Source: Branchiostoma floridae
Taxonomy: Eukaryota; Chordata; Leptocardii; Amphioxiformes; Branchiostomatidae
Direction: 5' to 3'
Assembly (NCBI RefSeq): GCF_000003815.2
Contig: NC_049996.1
Location: 13,551,297 to 13,615,296 of the forward strand
DNA length: 64,000 nucleotides
Part shown: positions 32,770 to 45,847 of the stretch, piece by piece
Numbering within the stretch: position 1 is the first letter of the stretch
How the letters are laid out: every line of letters starts with the position of its first letter
Position numbers and translations under genes: made by a program
The notes under the pieces: model-generated
What the model was told of the DNA's origin: nothing
Database searches by the model: none
Seen by the model: only the letters and a program-made list of their open reading frames with translations

Positions 32770-33537
32770 CTACCGGGATAAAGAATATGCAAATGCATTT
32801 CTGATTAAAAACTATGGCAAAATGATATAATATTTAATGGACCAACATTACCATTAAACGAAAACAAACATTAAATAAGATATTATTCCCATTGAATAAC
32901 ATAGTCGATAGTATCCATAGATGTCAGTGACAAAATAGCGAGGCATAAGAATTAGATGTTTGTGATATTCCTAGATAAAAAACAAAGACATAGTAAACGT
33001 AAAAATTACTACAAATATCAAAACAGAATAAAGCTGTATAATTTTGGGTCCCCTAACATTTGATTATGGAACAGTAGGTGCGTTTTGTAAAAAAAAAAGA
33101 AAAAAAAAACTTGAAAGAAGATAACTATAGAAATAAAGAAGCGTCAATTTCAGTAATCTAGGGTGTGTAAGTAAATTGTATTGATACATAAAAATTAGGT
33201 ATCAGAGAAGTTCATTTCCGAAACAAATTAGAACATTCTGTGATTATATTTTTTTTGTAATATGGATTTTAATTTATGTAACATATGCATTCAACGTTAT
33301 TTTCATATATAAATATAAAAAGATACGTTATAAACGATTATCATATCACATATTATGCAAAGAAGTAAGTTTGAAGCATCTGTACCATATGCATCGGCTA
33401 TGTAATGTGGAATACGCACTAGATAAAAATATTTTATAATTCATAATGCGTGTGTTTGGTATTCGGAATACAAATGAGAAGCCTGTCAACATATCAAGGA
33501 CAAGCTATTTGGTAAGTACATGACAAAGAAAATTCAC

Positions 33538-33686
33538 CAGGCTATGTTCTGCTTCATTCTCTGGTGCGGCCGTGAAAATAAGGCCTACAACAACTCCTGT
33601 AACAATCACGGCCATCACTGCAGCAGCTATGATGAATCCACGGCATAGATAGGAGCCGAAAATGATGGAACAGATCTTCGTCGAAT
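33538..33686 (-). CDS. Gene C: signal-anchor transmembrane exon
   Basis: The exon encodes DSTKICSIIFGSYLCRG, then FIIAAAVMAVIVTGVVVGL, then IFTAAPENEAEHSL. Its phases (1 in, 0 out) and length (149 bp) are identical to the gene B membrane exon, and the sequences align end to end. A single Arg before the hydrophobic run fits a type II anchor. Confidence 0.9.
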
Positions 33687-35589
33687 CTGTGAAATAAACA
33701 TTTTTTTACTGCTACGAGAAGAGTTTGCTAAAGTAATCCCTTGCTTAGTGTCCAAAAATATTTTTTTGGGGGTTGTTAAAGTTATTCTTATTGTCGACCT
33801 GCATGGTTTACTTCTCATTGCTCAAGCTTCATCATCATCATCGTCATCGGTCGGCTGCAGCACAGGCGACTGAGTGCCAATATTGTATTTAATTGAGAAC
33901 GTTATTATATAAAATCTAATGCTTTTAATTTATACAGGTACAAGATGCAAAAATTCTAAAAGCCCTACTTAGGCCGAGAAGACAACAACAAAAAGGGGCA
34001 AACTGCTGTTCTGTTTGAAATGAAATCTTAAATGTATATCCTGATGACACAATGATATAACTAAACAAATAATTATCTTTATCTTACTGTTTTGTATTGG
34101 ATTTTTATTATGTTACGTGGGCCATTTAGTTTCTACTCTCATGAAGAGCTGAATTGCGAGAAGCTTAGAATAATGGGCAATATTGATTATTCGTAATCCC
34201 TGGCATCTATTGTTGACGCTAGAAAAATGGATAGAATTTCATGTACTACGTTAGTATATCAATGAAAACAACGCAATAAATGAAGTTGAATAGTTTTGTC
34301 GTTTTTTGTCTCAAATGTAAAGACGGTGCTGTGTTTGCTTTATAGTAACCGTTATTGTGGAAAAAAAGCTCTTGGAAACGAGAAAACTTGACATATACAT
34401 ATTAGCTATATTTCTTTTGAACTTTAGGGTTCGGGAGCAGTTCTGTTACAAAATGAGAGAAAGGATAGGTCAATCAATGGCAGTGTTTATCTGTCAGCAA
34501 CATTGATAAAGATCAATGTACTAATAATGCAAACTATGACAAGATTTGTATAATAAATGAGGAAACAAAATTAGATTTACATAGCGCTGCATAAGAAGCC
34601 GCTACTCTTTAACCATGTATTATGAAAAAAATACGAGAAATAAAGAGTAAATATCTGAGATAATTTGCATCAAAACAGAATATTTTGCTTCCCTGGTTGC
34701 AAATGATGGCATCACTACTAGTGACATGTATAGTTTAGATAAGAAGATAATCAGGAAGAGACGATGTTAATTTTAATCTTATTTGCATAATTGATGAGGA
34801 TACGTAGCAGTACATTATTGAAAAAAACTACATTTGGAACGTTTTTTTTATGTTAGTTTAAAATTTATTTGCGTACGATTTGCATTGTAAAGACACAAAA
34901 TTGCTGAACAAAGATTTAAAATCTAGGCAATAGTTTTGTACTTTTTTGTCAATGATGTTAGCAGAAATGTTTGCTATTCTTCAGGATGGCATAAATTATA
35001 CTGACATGACATTTTGGTAATAAAAATACATACACATACAACGGACATTAGCGACTGAAAAATGGTTACACTAGGATCATTGATCTTCCATCTCTCTGTG
35101 ATCTTACATCTTTACCCAACATAATCAAAAACACCATAAATCCAACCTTCTTTTTTGTGTATAGACATCATACTATGGTAGATCCATCAGGGTTGGCTAA
35201 TTAGTTACTACAGGCTGACAAGATAAAATTAGACGTAATTTACCTGAAAATCACATTCTTTCAAAGATGTATTTTCGTATAAAGAATACAACTATAAATG
35301 ACCATCTGTGGTAGTGATTCGGTTTTGAAGATGGCATGTTTGTATAGTGTGAGGTGCTGTAACATTCCTCACTGAATATCGGTATGCAATACTATTTGGA
35401 CAAGAAAATGGCAGAAAAAAACTAATTATTGTCTTGTCCTTAGCATGTATAGTGCAGATTTAACAGTCCTAAAGTAACTATTTGGTTTTGAACATATTAT
35501 GCTACCTTGAAAAAACTCTCTTTAAATTCTTCAGAGCTATGAAGAAAATATAAAGAAAGTTGAAGATGTATGGACAAGACGCCACATAC

Positions 35590-35875
35590 CTCCGGCATCT
35601 CCATTATCTGGGCGTGACAGCGCCTCTGGATCAGCTTGGTTTGACACTTGTGGTGGCGGCGGGAGATCTTCGTCACGAATTGTAAAGTACACATTCTGTG
35701 CTTCTTCGTACGTGTCAGAAATCTTACTTGACTCTTCTTTACAGCTGTGAGAAGGATTATTACAGTAGTGGATGCTAATTTTACGGGTTTGACAAGATTT
35801 GAACGGAGGGTTTCTTGTTTTTCCGTTGCTGGGCCCCGCGCCGGAGGCCCCAACTGGCTCCGCTTCTCCGTCCAT
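35590..35875 (-). CDS. Gene C: first coding exon, cytoplasmic tail
   Basis: The ATG at 35873-35875 (G at -3 and G at +4) opens 95 codons plus one base, ending at donor GGAG|gtatgt in phase 1, which joins the membrane exon at 33538-33686. The tail starts MDGEAEPVGASGAGPSNGKT and later reads ISDTYEEAQNVYFTIRDEDL followed by PPPPQVSNQ. N-V-Y-F-T-I matches the tyrosine motif of the other receptors. The PPPP run is a possible SH3/EVH1 ligand. No separate initiating exon is needed. The whole protein would be about 290 residues: tail, anchor, stalk, C-type lectin domain. Confidence 0.75.
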
Positions 35876-36227
35876 TACAGTACGTACACTACTTGTAAAA
35901 GATGGAACGTTTATACAAGTGAGAGATGTGTGAATATACAGAGTGATGCTGTCATTATTAGTCTACAGATGAAAAAAAAAGGTTTGTTTACATTTACCCT
36001 TATCTACAAAGACATGCGTGGGTTTATCAATGATGTAATGTCCTTGGTTTGACGTATTCCGATAGCACGTTGTTTTTCAAAACGGGTAGACTAATCTGGG
36101 GTATTGTGAGTTCGAATATACAGATTATGCTTTTGAGGAGCATATCTTCAAAGTTTTGGTGCATTTTCATTCCATTTCAATGTGTAGGATGAATATGTAA
36201 TGTAATGCATTAAATCCTGCCGTCTAC

Positions 36228-36858
36228 AGGGGTGCCTAAGCATTTGCACGAACCCTATGAAATTCGTACGAATATTATGTGATACACACGAATCACTATG
36301 CGAAAACGCACGAAAATTATGAAATTCGCACGAATCACTANNNNNNNNNNNNNNNNNNNNNNNNNNNNNNNNNNNNNNNNNNNNNNNNNNNNNNNNNNNN
36401 NNNNNNNNNNNNNNNNNNNNNNNNNNNNNNNNNNNNNNNNNNNNNNNNNNNNNNNNNNNNNNNNNGCGGGATTTTCACGATGGCGGCTTCGCCGCTTCGG
36501 CGACTGAAAATACGATGTAACACGCCGAAATGAAGCTAAACAGTAGCTCACAGGCTATGAAATACATCTTTGCGACGGTAAATGTCCATTCCATGCCTTG
36601 AAATATAAATATCTCGGTTAGAAACGCTCAAACTCATGCCTCCTCCCGGCCGCCGTTTTTGCATAAGGATCGTGCAAATCACATAAGGCTCGTGTGTGTC
36701 ACATAGTGATTCGTGCGAATTTCATAAAATTCGTACGATTTCGCATAGTGATTCGTGCGAATTTCATAATATTCGTGCGTTTTCGCATAGTGATTCGTGT
36801 GTATCACATAATATTCGTACGAATTTCATAGGGTTCGTGCAAATGCTTAGGCACCCCT
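36228..36858. mobile_element. Long inverted-repeat element built of TTCGTGCGAA-like units
   Basis: The ends AGGGGTGCCTAAGCATTTGC and GCAAATGCTTAGGCACCCCT are perfect inverse complements. The inverted arms continue for more than 100 bp as repeats of attcgtgcgaatttcata and attcgtgtgtatcacataat. A 6-bp direct repeat GTCTAC (36222-36227 and 36860-36865) flanks the element. The centre holds the assembly gap and a segment with gatggcggcttcgcc. There is no coding sequence. Confidence 0.8.
36341..36465. other. Assembly gap (125 N)
   Basis: This run of N lies within the inverted-repeat element, so its size may be inexact. Confidence 1.
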
Positions 36859-39800
36859 AGTCTACGTACAAAATCCTTCACCTGGCTTAACTTTGAGGTC
36901 ATTAACTTACCCGTGCCCCAGAGGGCTCACTTCGCATGCGTGGACTGTTCAATTATGCGGGGGAACCATTATAATCTTGTACATCATCATAGCGTTCCGT
37001 GCCAGTACTGCAGCCACACTACAAAAAATGCCTTTTCTTATTTTTTCTTGAACAAATCTGATCTTTCTGAAAGAATACGATTCTGTATACAAGAATTCCT
37101 GTTTTGAGAAAATTCAAGAAACCCATATTTTTCTTGTGCCAAGATTCTAGAAAGAACGTTTTTTCTTATCACCAATGGTAGATCCTGGTTGGAAGTGTTG
37201 GGGGCTAATGCGCAGTCTGAATCTTTGTAATCAAATAGGTTTTAAAAGTATTATCTAGTTTGATGTACTTGATAAAATTTTTCTGTCTGTATAATGTCTC
37301 ACTATTGAATTTGGGTTACTATATAGGCATGGCCAAAGTACACGACGTAAAACTCCTGGGTTCAATATCCTAAATTTTGTAAAAACTTTTTTTTTTATTT
37401 TAGCTGGCAGTGCGTACTTTAATTCGTCATTTGTAAAATTGTGTATAGAAACAGATCTGCCAACGCAGCATAGGCAATCTAGTTATGCAAACTACAAATG
37501 CCCATTAGTTCAATACATCCAAGTAAAGAACTCCATAAAAATTAATACAAAGACGAGTATAGCAATATATTAATTCATTATCTTGTTATTTTGACAGACT
37601 GGCGCGTCGTGAGAGGTGATCATCCGTCATTTCCCGAAATAACATTGGAGCATGACACTGGCCTTTAAAACAATGTGTGGCAACATTGTTTGAGAGGAGT
37701 TTGGTCCACATACTTTTTGTTGTTCCAGGGGCAACTGGAAACAACAATAAATTTTTATAAATTTATCATTTCAGACATTCCTTCCTTTGGCAAGAGCACA
37801 AATGCATGATTTGTTCCGAACTCTTCTCAATAAAGTTATGATTCATATCTTTGGCAAAACGAAATTTCACAAATAAGACCTTTGGATTCGGAAGGGAATA
37901 AAGTGCTGAGTCTATAGTTAGGTTAGGGATGTGTTTTATTCCACTCCTTACTGTCATCATGTAGCTGAACAGTATGCATATATTTTTTACATTCATATAT
38001 ATATATATATAATGTTTTACTAGCAAGTAATGGTCTACTTGTAGATCTGTCGTGAAAAACAATATACCTGACTGTGTAGCAAATACATTCGAATTGTAGA
38101 ATTCATCTTTATGTACATACATACATGTATAACATTATCTATGACTTGACTTGACTTACTTGACTATGATTCACTATGTAGACAATAAGTAAAGCATATC
38201 TAAACTGTCCTGAACTTTGAACACTTCATATGTGTAGTTTGTACCATCTTGCAATGCACTAGGCTACATGTATATACTTCTGATTAAAGTTGAATAAAAA
38301 CAGAAAATGTAAACATAAAAACTGAAACCTATCATGAATAAACATCCTTTCAACACACAGAAAATTGCTATGGGCCCTTAGCTCAATAGAGTAATTTTTA
38401 TTTTCTGAACTGCAACCGGACTCGGGATGTGATATGTCAAAATAACGTTATCTTGCTGTCTCTATCTATGGTTTTTCGCACGCAAAAATATTTGTCGCCA
38501 TTTTTATTGTTTACAGGCCTTTGACAAGAAAGGTGATGCCAGTAAGACGTGTTTTTTTTTTATTATTGAATAATGCCCGTGCTGAATTAGAGCACACCTG
38601 GTAACTTTCCAGGGCGAATCATACATGTTGATATTTGTTTGGAATATACACTGTGAACAAGTGCTATATGCATCTAGTGGTGTGAGCTTGTTTTGTTTTT
38701 TTTTGGTAAAAATTCTTTCCATCCCACTCCAGCCCTTGTGGATATGCTGACCAAAATTTAACTCCTTGGGAGAGCTGGGCATCCTTCATTGTACATATAC
38801 TTAATCTCGCAAAGCCCGTACTCAAACTAAAACACCAGGGCAACAAAATGATAGTGACATAATTTTCTGTAATACAAGGCCTAGACTTTTCTCTCGTATA
38901 GTAAGAATATATGATGGCTTCATAAGACAGGAAGAAGACATCGATAAGAGGCCATATTACTATGTGGTCTAATGCAAAATAAAGCCAGTTTCAAGTTGAC
39001 AGCACTAAATGCACTAAATGCAATTCATAATGTTAATTCACAAGTACTGCCCTACAAACAAAGACATGAGAAACATTACGACATGGACAAGAGATCACCC
39101 AAGAGGTTCAAAAAAGGACCAAGCCAATCGGAAGGCATAGAAATAGAATTTCCAGTACACCCTTTAGTTATTTAATCAAAGGATAATAGGCATTGAGAAG
39201 TTACATGAAAAAATAACTAAACCACAGCAATGAAAGCACACAGTAGTTGTGTACGTCCTCTTGTTTGTGAAACTAGGTTGAGCCCATCTTACAACACTGC
39301 CATCATACACAAATCAATTTAGTGCCCAGAAGTGGTCTCTGCATTGTGCACTGAGCAACCTTGAAAGAAAAAAAATTCTCATCCTGCATTATTTATTCAA
39401 AACACTTGTCATGGCAATATTTAAGAACAGTATCTATCACTAGGGAACTCCATAATGGCCACGTACTTTCTCTTACAGATGCTGACCTCAAGAAGGCAAG
39501 CGGGCGATGATTGCCACATCTACTACCGACCTAGCAAGCAGCAGAAGGATGGCACCAACATAAAACTTTTCTTTGTTGTTGTTGCTACTGGTACCAGTCT
39601 GCTTGGCAGCAGAGACTGCTGAGCAAGTACGGCCAAAAAATATGACTGTAAGATGTCACGTACAGGACATGTCGCTATTCGGTCACCTTATTCTTCCTGT
39701 GCGTTCTCACTTACGTATGCTACGTTGTTGTCGGTGTGTTTGTGCCCCTTTCAGAGAACACCAAAGCTGTCCAGGAGGCCCTTAACATGTTCATGGGCTG

Positions 39801-40162
39801 GAAAGCCGAATAAAAACCGACCAACTTTATGGTTGACTTTTCCCAAGCTGCCCTGGAGTGCTTCCAGCTGAAACTTAGTCTTCATATGTCCTGGTTACTA
39901 CCCTACTATAAGGGGAACCAAAATTTAATTTAAGCAAAATAGTATCTCCCCCTATTACAAGAAGTGTGTGGTAATCCTACAATATACATCAGAGCTCTAG
40001 CCAGCTCGAATTACCTTCATTCCTATTGACCTAAAAGTCCTTCCGAAATTCCATTTTCCGTCATCATGGACACATTTTCGTCATAAGACTAACATTACAA
40101 ACCAATGCCGCGTCAACTGACGGAAAAACGGACGCTGCCAGAGAACCTAATATACATTAAAG

Positions 40163-40782
40163 TTGCAAAAAGGAAAGGAAGGAGGGATTATGCAGCTGCT
40201 TTACTGTATGGTTCCTTTTTTATCTTTGAAACGGCCGAAGATTGATACCGAAATTGAACAACAGAACGCGTACCTAAACATGCTCCAGCAGCAGCAGGTA
40301 CATTTTCCAAAAGACATTACTGAGAGTGTCCAGAGAATGGACCAGCAATTGCAATAGATTGAGACAAGCAGGCAAAAAGAAAGGAGGCGAGAGGACCATA
40401 TGGAGAAAAATGGAAAGACAAGAATCACAATGAACTATAATACCTCTATTTATTGTTTGTTTATTTAACCAAGGGAATTAGGGGTGGGCTCGGGTGGGTG
40501 GTTTAGTTCCCCAGACATGAACAATGGATGATAAAATGAAAGATACAAATAAATACATTGAGCTTGTAAGTCCATTTTCTAAATATGGATATTTCATTCA
40601 ACATTATCAGTATGGAAGAACAGAAGGCCGTCATGGCAATGCTGCAACAGCAGCACGATAAGTTCGCTAGCCAGATTGCAGGAAAGTTTGAGAGGGTAAA
40701 GAAAGGGTACTCGATGAAAAAGAAAATACAGCCAAATCGCATATTAGCAAGATGGGTTTTCCAACAATACATCCCGAGTTAA
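40163..40782 (+). pseudogene. Decayed coiled-coil ORF fragments
   Basis: Two open segments separated by stops read EIEQQNAYLNMLQQQQVHF then ITESVQRMDQQLQ (about 40245-40357), and EEQKAVMAMLQQQHDKFASQ (about 40612-40680). Gln-rich MLQQQ helices that close with R-M-D-Q-Q-L-Q recall C-termini of Myb/SANT-like proteins linked to DNA transposons. That identification is weak. No intact gene structure was seen. Confidence 0.25.
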
Positions 40783-41197
40783 AATGCCTTATTACTCGTT
40801 AGTTGCAGATAGTTTCTGGAATAACATTTATTAAGGCAACTGCTCTGACTAAAGGTTGCCGAAAAGGAGTATATGGCCATTTAGTGTGTGTCCCATCAGA
40901 TGTACATGTAAGTTATTTCGAGACTACTTATGGGTCGCAGTTTGTAAATCCAGTACAAACAAATATGTCCGTTAAAGGTCGATGCTGCTTTGCAGTACAT
41001 TGTATAAAATAATTAATGAACATTACAGTGTATGGACACTGACTGGGAATTGCCTTGGAGGACAGCGAGTGAGGAAAAACTTTCGGTCTCTCAACTCTGC
41101 GGCCAGGAAGCAGTTTGGACACAATAAAGGATTGTGACAAAGAATTCCAGAGTCGCACAAATTTGAAGCTTTGGCGCACAAATTTGAAAGTTTTCAG

Positions 41198-41267
41198 ACC
41201 ACCGAATAGCCTTTTACACATAATATTTACATGTATTAACTTTCAACGCTTACTTGCGAGTTCAACA
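41198..41267. repeat. Block shared with the 5' flank of the coiled-coil gene
   Basis: The sequence accaccgaatagcctt...cgagttcaac is repeated at 54381-54448, just upstream of the ATG at 54491. It may mark a relic of a duplicated copy of that gene or a shared repeat. Confidence 0.6.
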
Positions 41268-43612
41268 ATTTCAAGTTGTCCATGAGTTCAACTCTGCGAC
41301 CAGGAAGCAGTACTCGACTCATTTTTCACTTAAGTCACGGAATGCCTTGCCGCAAGCTAAACGAAGCCTCCACACCAAGAACTGCCAGAAGTGCATTTTT
41401 AAATAAGCCACATAATAAGGTTAGCAGGCTATGTCCGGATGCTCGTGCTACGTTAGAGCTTAAAATCGGAGAATTACCCTACCTTTACCCTAAAGGGTAG
41501 AAGTGCTAGGTCAGTGGCAAGGCAAGTCCTGAATGACCTGAAAAAATCTTTCCAAAAGTCATTCAGTGTGTCGAATCAAGAGCTGTTAGATAAACTTCCT
41601 GAGGCCAATCTTTGAAAGAAAAAAAGAGAAGATGCAAAAAAAGGAACAACGCAAGACATTCAAGGAATGTGTTAGATCAGTTGAAAAGAAATGGGAGGAA
41701 AACTAGGCTACAAACTTTCTACCAACAAGGGAGTCTTATGCCAAGCACCAAGCAAGGCGAATGAATCAATTCTCCGAATCTTTGAACATTACACATACAC
41801 GCGTTCCTTCCAGATACCTCATCGGACACGTTGTCAAGCCCGCAGCCATATCTAAGATGACATTCTTGAACTGTTGATATTGCCAGCCAATGTCATTTAA
41901 CTTTATACACATGTTAGATTTTCTGCAATCTTTTATAGTTGTAAAATCCAACACATCAGAATCAATTAGCAAGCAATATCATATTCTATTTTGTAAATGC
42001 ACCTATATAATTTTTTCAAACTTTCAAGAAGTAAGCTGGTAATTGTTCATTATTCTGCAGCTGGACATTAGCGGAAGAAGAAGCTTTGATACATTTATCA
42101 CAAACGTGTAAATGTTTCTATGTGGTCCCAAAATTAATTAAAAAGAATTGCAAGAATCTAATCCTAATAAATGCATTTAGTAATTATAGTAAATGTCCCG
42201 GACTCCCGGTCCTGCTGCAATAATACGACACAGCATTTCTGAGTCAAAACCTTTAGTAAGCGTATCAATCTGTAGTGTGTAAGTCCGAGGACTATGAGGT
42301 GTCAACACGTAACCAGACAGATTGTCCGGAATGGCAGAAACTCAGATGCAATCGGCTGACATCATCCAGATACAGAATGTGTGTTAATTATTTAGCTCAG
42401 CGTCTCCTTCGAAAGACAATTCAGACCAGTGCCATGGCAAGGGGATTGGAAATAGAATCAACTGATGCCGTATAGTATATAAATATATGCCAGAGACAAG
42501 GGTGTTAATGTATGCAACATCGTCAATGTAGCAAAGTATGCAATATTTCTGTCATGGTCTAGATATAAAGATAATCCTTTGTTACTTCAAAGACACAATA
42601 TCCTACAGTTATACAATGCACTGTGTGATTCCGTAATTCCAGTCAATATATAGGTCATAGCAATATATGTGTATTAATGATATATGTGTATTAATGATGA
42701 CATTATGGCATTGTCTCACATGTACGGCATCTTGTACACTTGATTATTGCTGATGGAATAAAAGTAATGGAAAAAAAGGTGTTAATGTATACACAATTGA
42801 GGTAATCTAGCATCTATGTACTTCCTTTGCCAGGTAAATAAACTAACCATGTTTAGTTGACATTGTACTATGTTGCTTATCACCTCCAAATCAAACTGAA
42901 TCGAATTCAAAGACGGTGCAAAGATGGAAAGGAGTACACTGTGCGAATGCACTTCTATGATGAAGCGCTCGTTTGTGAGGGCTACATCGCATGCGTCTAT
43001 TGGTGGTTTGGGCCGTATTACTTATTAAAACAGCGTATTTTTCGATAAAAGTCTCGAATCTCTGTCAAACAGGCTTTCCTATTTCATCAACATGCCGAAA
43101 GTGAACGTTTCACAAATAAAGTGAAATAAACAGATTCACACAAAAAAAGAAGCAAGTTTTCATTTAAACTACGGAAAATGGCATCCAGGGCATTATTCCT
43201 GGCTTATATGCTAAAAGTTGCGAATCAGCCCTCTCCCCGGCTGAAGTGGACATGTACTGCCTTGTCTTCTCCGAATGCAGTGGGGTTGTTCCAAGTGTAG
43301 ATGCATTTTTTACGTAGCTCAGTTTTTCCTAATTTTAACTTTCCTTCTATCATCTCTTTCATGTCTTCTTTAAATCCAAAGGTATTGATTTGCGATATGA
43401 ATAGAGAAAAGGCCTGTTAAGACTAGTGCTGGAAGGGTGAACACGGGGTGCGTGATGTGCGAGACAGTATCCTTAAGCTCATTAGAAACCTCGCCAATGC
43501 TTTTACTTAAAGAGACGTATGCTGCACACCTCTATGTGCTGCAATATATATATTTTTTTAAATGAGGTAAGATTTTATTCCTAAGCAAATGTTTCTTTTC
43601 ACACGGGTTTAG

Positions 43613-43660
43613 GAGGAGCTGGCTCGCAATAAGAGCGAGAACGCCAAGCTCAGGGAATAG
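43613..43660 (+). pseudogene. Exon-like relic encoding a short coiled coil
   Basis: After an acceptor-like cacgggtttag, sixteen codons including the stop read EELARNKSENAKLRE. Charge pattern and heptad spacing resemble the EEENEALSKRVQRLE segment of the gene at 54491. It could be a relic of a related gene. Confidence 0.25.
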
Positions 43661-45259
43661 GTAGGGTTTGCTTCCGATCCTTTTTTGTTGTGAAGAATTT
43701 TATTCCTGTTATTATTAAAAGGATCTTCAACTTCTACTTCTACTTGATGCCACAAAACTCTTCAAGTACTAGTGAGCAATTCATTATGACTGAAATCACA
43801 AACACTGATATCCTTTTGACACCCTACTATCTTTACTGTTATTTGTAGCTATGCCCGATAGGGTATGTAGTCAGTGAATGAGACAAACCCTCTTTCAAAC
43901 GGATTTTCACTAATTGTGCTGAACACGTTGAGATTCAATCTTCAAGCAACTATAAAGGTGATGAGCCGCCAATAGGTAGATTTTTTTGTTTGTTTTCGTT
44001 TGATAATGTCACAGGTAAAAAAGAGGATCTACAAATACTAAGTTATTAAAGTTCATAGCCGAAGACTCACTGATTTGTAGCGCACTGAGTAAAAAGCCGA
44101 AACAAATTCTGCGTACAGTCAGTGACACCTTTTTTGACAATTATAGCAGGGAACTTATGTCAATCACCAAAAGCAGAACAACTGATTGGTTCCTTTAAAC
44201 ATGTAACCATCTGTCAATAGCCTTTAATCTATACAATAGGACTTTCCAGACTATAGATGCAGAACCCAGTGACTGATGGTGATGATGGGTCTGGCAGTAC
44301 TTTATCTTCCTTTTTAGAAAATGCATACGAGACTTGGTACTGATATAACGTTATACCGCAAATAAGATATTCTGTCACAAATTTTCTTTTATTCTTGCCT
44401 TAATGCATTTACTTCAATCAGGAAGCTTTCTCATAATCTCACCCAGATTCCGGCGCGGGAAAACTTGTAATCCGATACCGTCTTTACAGGCAGATAAAAG
44501 CGACAGCTAAGCCAAGTCCATCAGGAATTAAACAAAGGCAAATAGTACGTATTTTTGCTGTGTAATATTCTAAGGCGACTTTTTAAATATGAGACTATCC
44601 TGTGTGTTTTCCCAACAATGCTGCTCTCTTTTTATCTAAAATTTATTTTAGGATGGCTGCTGAGTAAGTTACATTTGCGTTTATAACGAAAGGTGCCTTA
44701 ACTTCGGCATACCTGCAACTTCCTAATTTTCAATTGTTTCAATATGCAGAAGTGAAGCATGTTTGTTTTTATCCAGAGCGCTGAATAAAATCATTATGAA
44801 CATAAGCCTATGCATAGAGGTGTTTACAAATAAATGCAACGTTAATATTAGCAAAGGTACCGATTATTTTGTCACTAAGTAGAATTTGAACACCAAATAA
44901 TGGCTACGCTTGCGAAAGGTCACAGTTTACCGATGATTGTCAAACAAAAAGAAATACATCTGCCAAGCAAACAGCACAAATTTACATAATAGATAAAGCT
45001 GTACAAAACACGAAACAACTCTCAGTGAGTTTATTTGGCGAATAAACTGGCAGCAAATACAATACTACATGACCATAATGACAAAAGTGTTTTAAAGCGT
45101 TGTGATTGACAAGACCATCACATCAAGCTACAACAGGCAACCTTCTGTACCAGAACCTCTGTAAGTGTGGCAGAAACATCAGCAAGTTGATGGTGGCCAC
45201 CTAAACACTAAGAAAAAGAAGAGAAGAAGTTAAATCGACAGCATGGCACATGATATAAG

Positions 45260-45446
45260 ATATTGCAAATGCAGAAATGTTCGCGGTGGATTAATGTTCG
45301 CGGTTTTCGCGAACTTAAACCAACGCGAACATTTTTCTGTTATTGTATTAGACTGCAGTCTTTGGTGTTACCGCGAAATTAAAACCACCGCGAAAAGTCC
45401 TTTTCCCCGCTACCGCGAAATTAAATCCCCGCGAACTTAAATGCAT
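45260..45446. repeat. GCGAA-rich inverted repeat block
   Basis: Alternating gttcgcggt, tcgcgaactta, accgcgaaatta and ccccgcgaactta motifs occur in both orientations over about 190 bp. This is a common style of dispersed invertebrate MITE. Boundaries are approximate and no target duplication was found. Confidence 0.6.
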
Positions 45447-45847
45447 TTAAGTAATGTAACATCCAAATGATAACGCAATCTCGCATTATCTGAGCCTGTG
45501 CCCAGCCGGCAGTACCGTCAATGGGTAAAAGAATACGTCCAAAGTGCTCTTCGTGTGAAGAGCGGACATCGGTGTATGCCGTGTCTAAAGCATACAACTT
45601 GCCACGTAGCACCTTAGACGACCGGTTTAAGGAAAGACAATGATAGAGAGTCGGGAGACCTTCAAAGCTAGACCATATGCCCCCTGTAACGCCCACCAAT
45701 AATACGCCTATCAAACCCCTGCTCTAATACCCAGTCAAGGCTAGAGGCAGAGTAGGTCATGTAATGAATGCCACCAGCGGGACACCTGTGCAGGCCACCA
45801 CCACACAACTGTAAATTGGCACATATCCAGATGTAACTGATATCACC

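Larger units (their letters stand above)
36866..45240. other. Intergenic region, no supported intact gene
   Basis: The region is mostly AT-rich unique sequence. It contains a short (AT)7 at about 37999, possible coiled-coil ORF fragments at 40163-40782, a block at 41198-41267 shared with the 5' flank of the plus-strand gene at 54491, and a 16-codon coiled-coil-like exon at 43613-43660. Nothing in it reaches the standard of a complete gene. Confidence 0.4.

Noticed and set aside
36255-36551. ORFs crossing the assembly gap at 36341-36465
   Set aside because: They consist mostly of N and inverted-repeat sequence.
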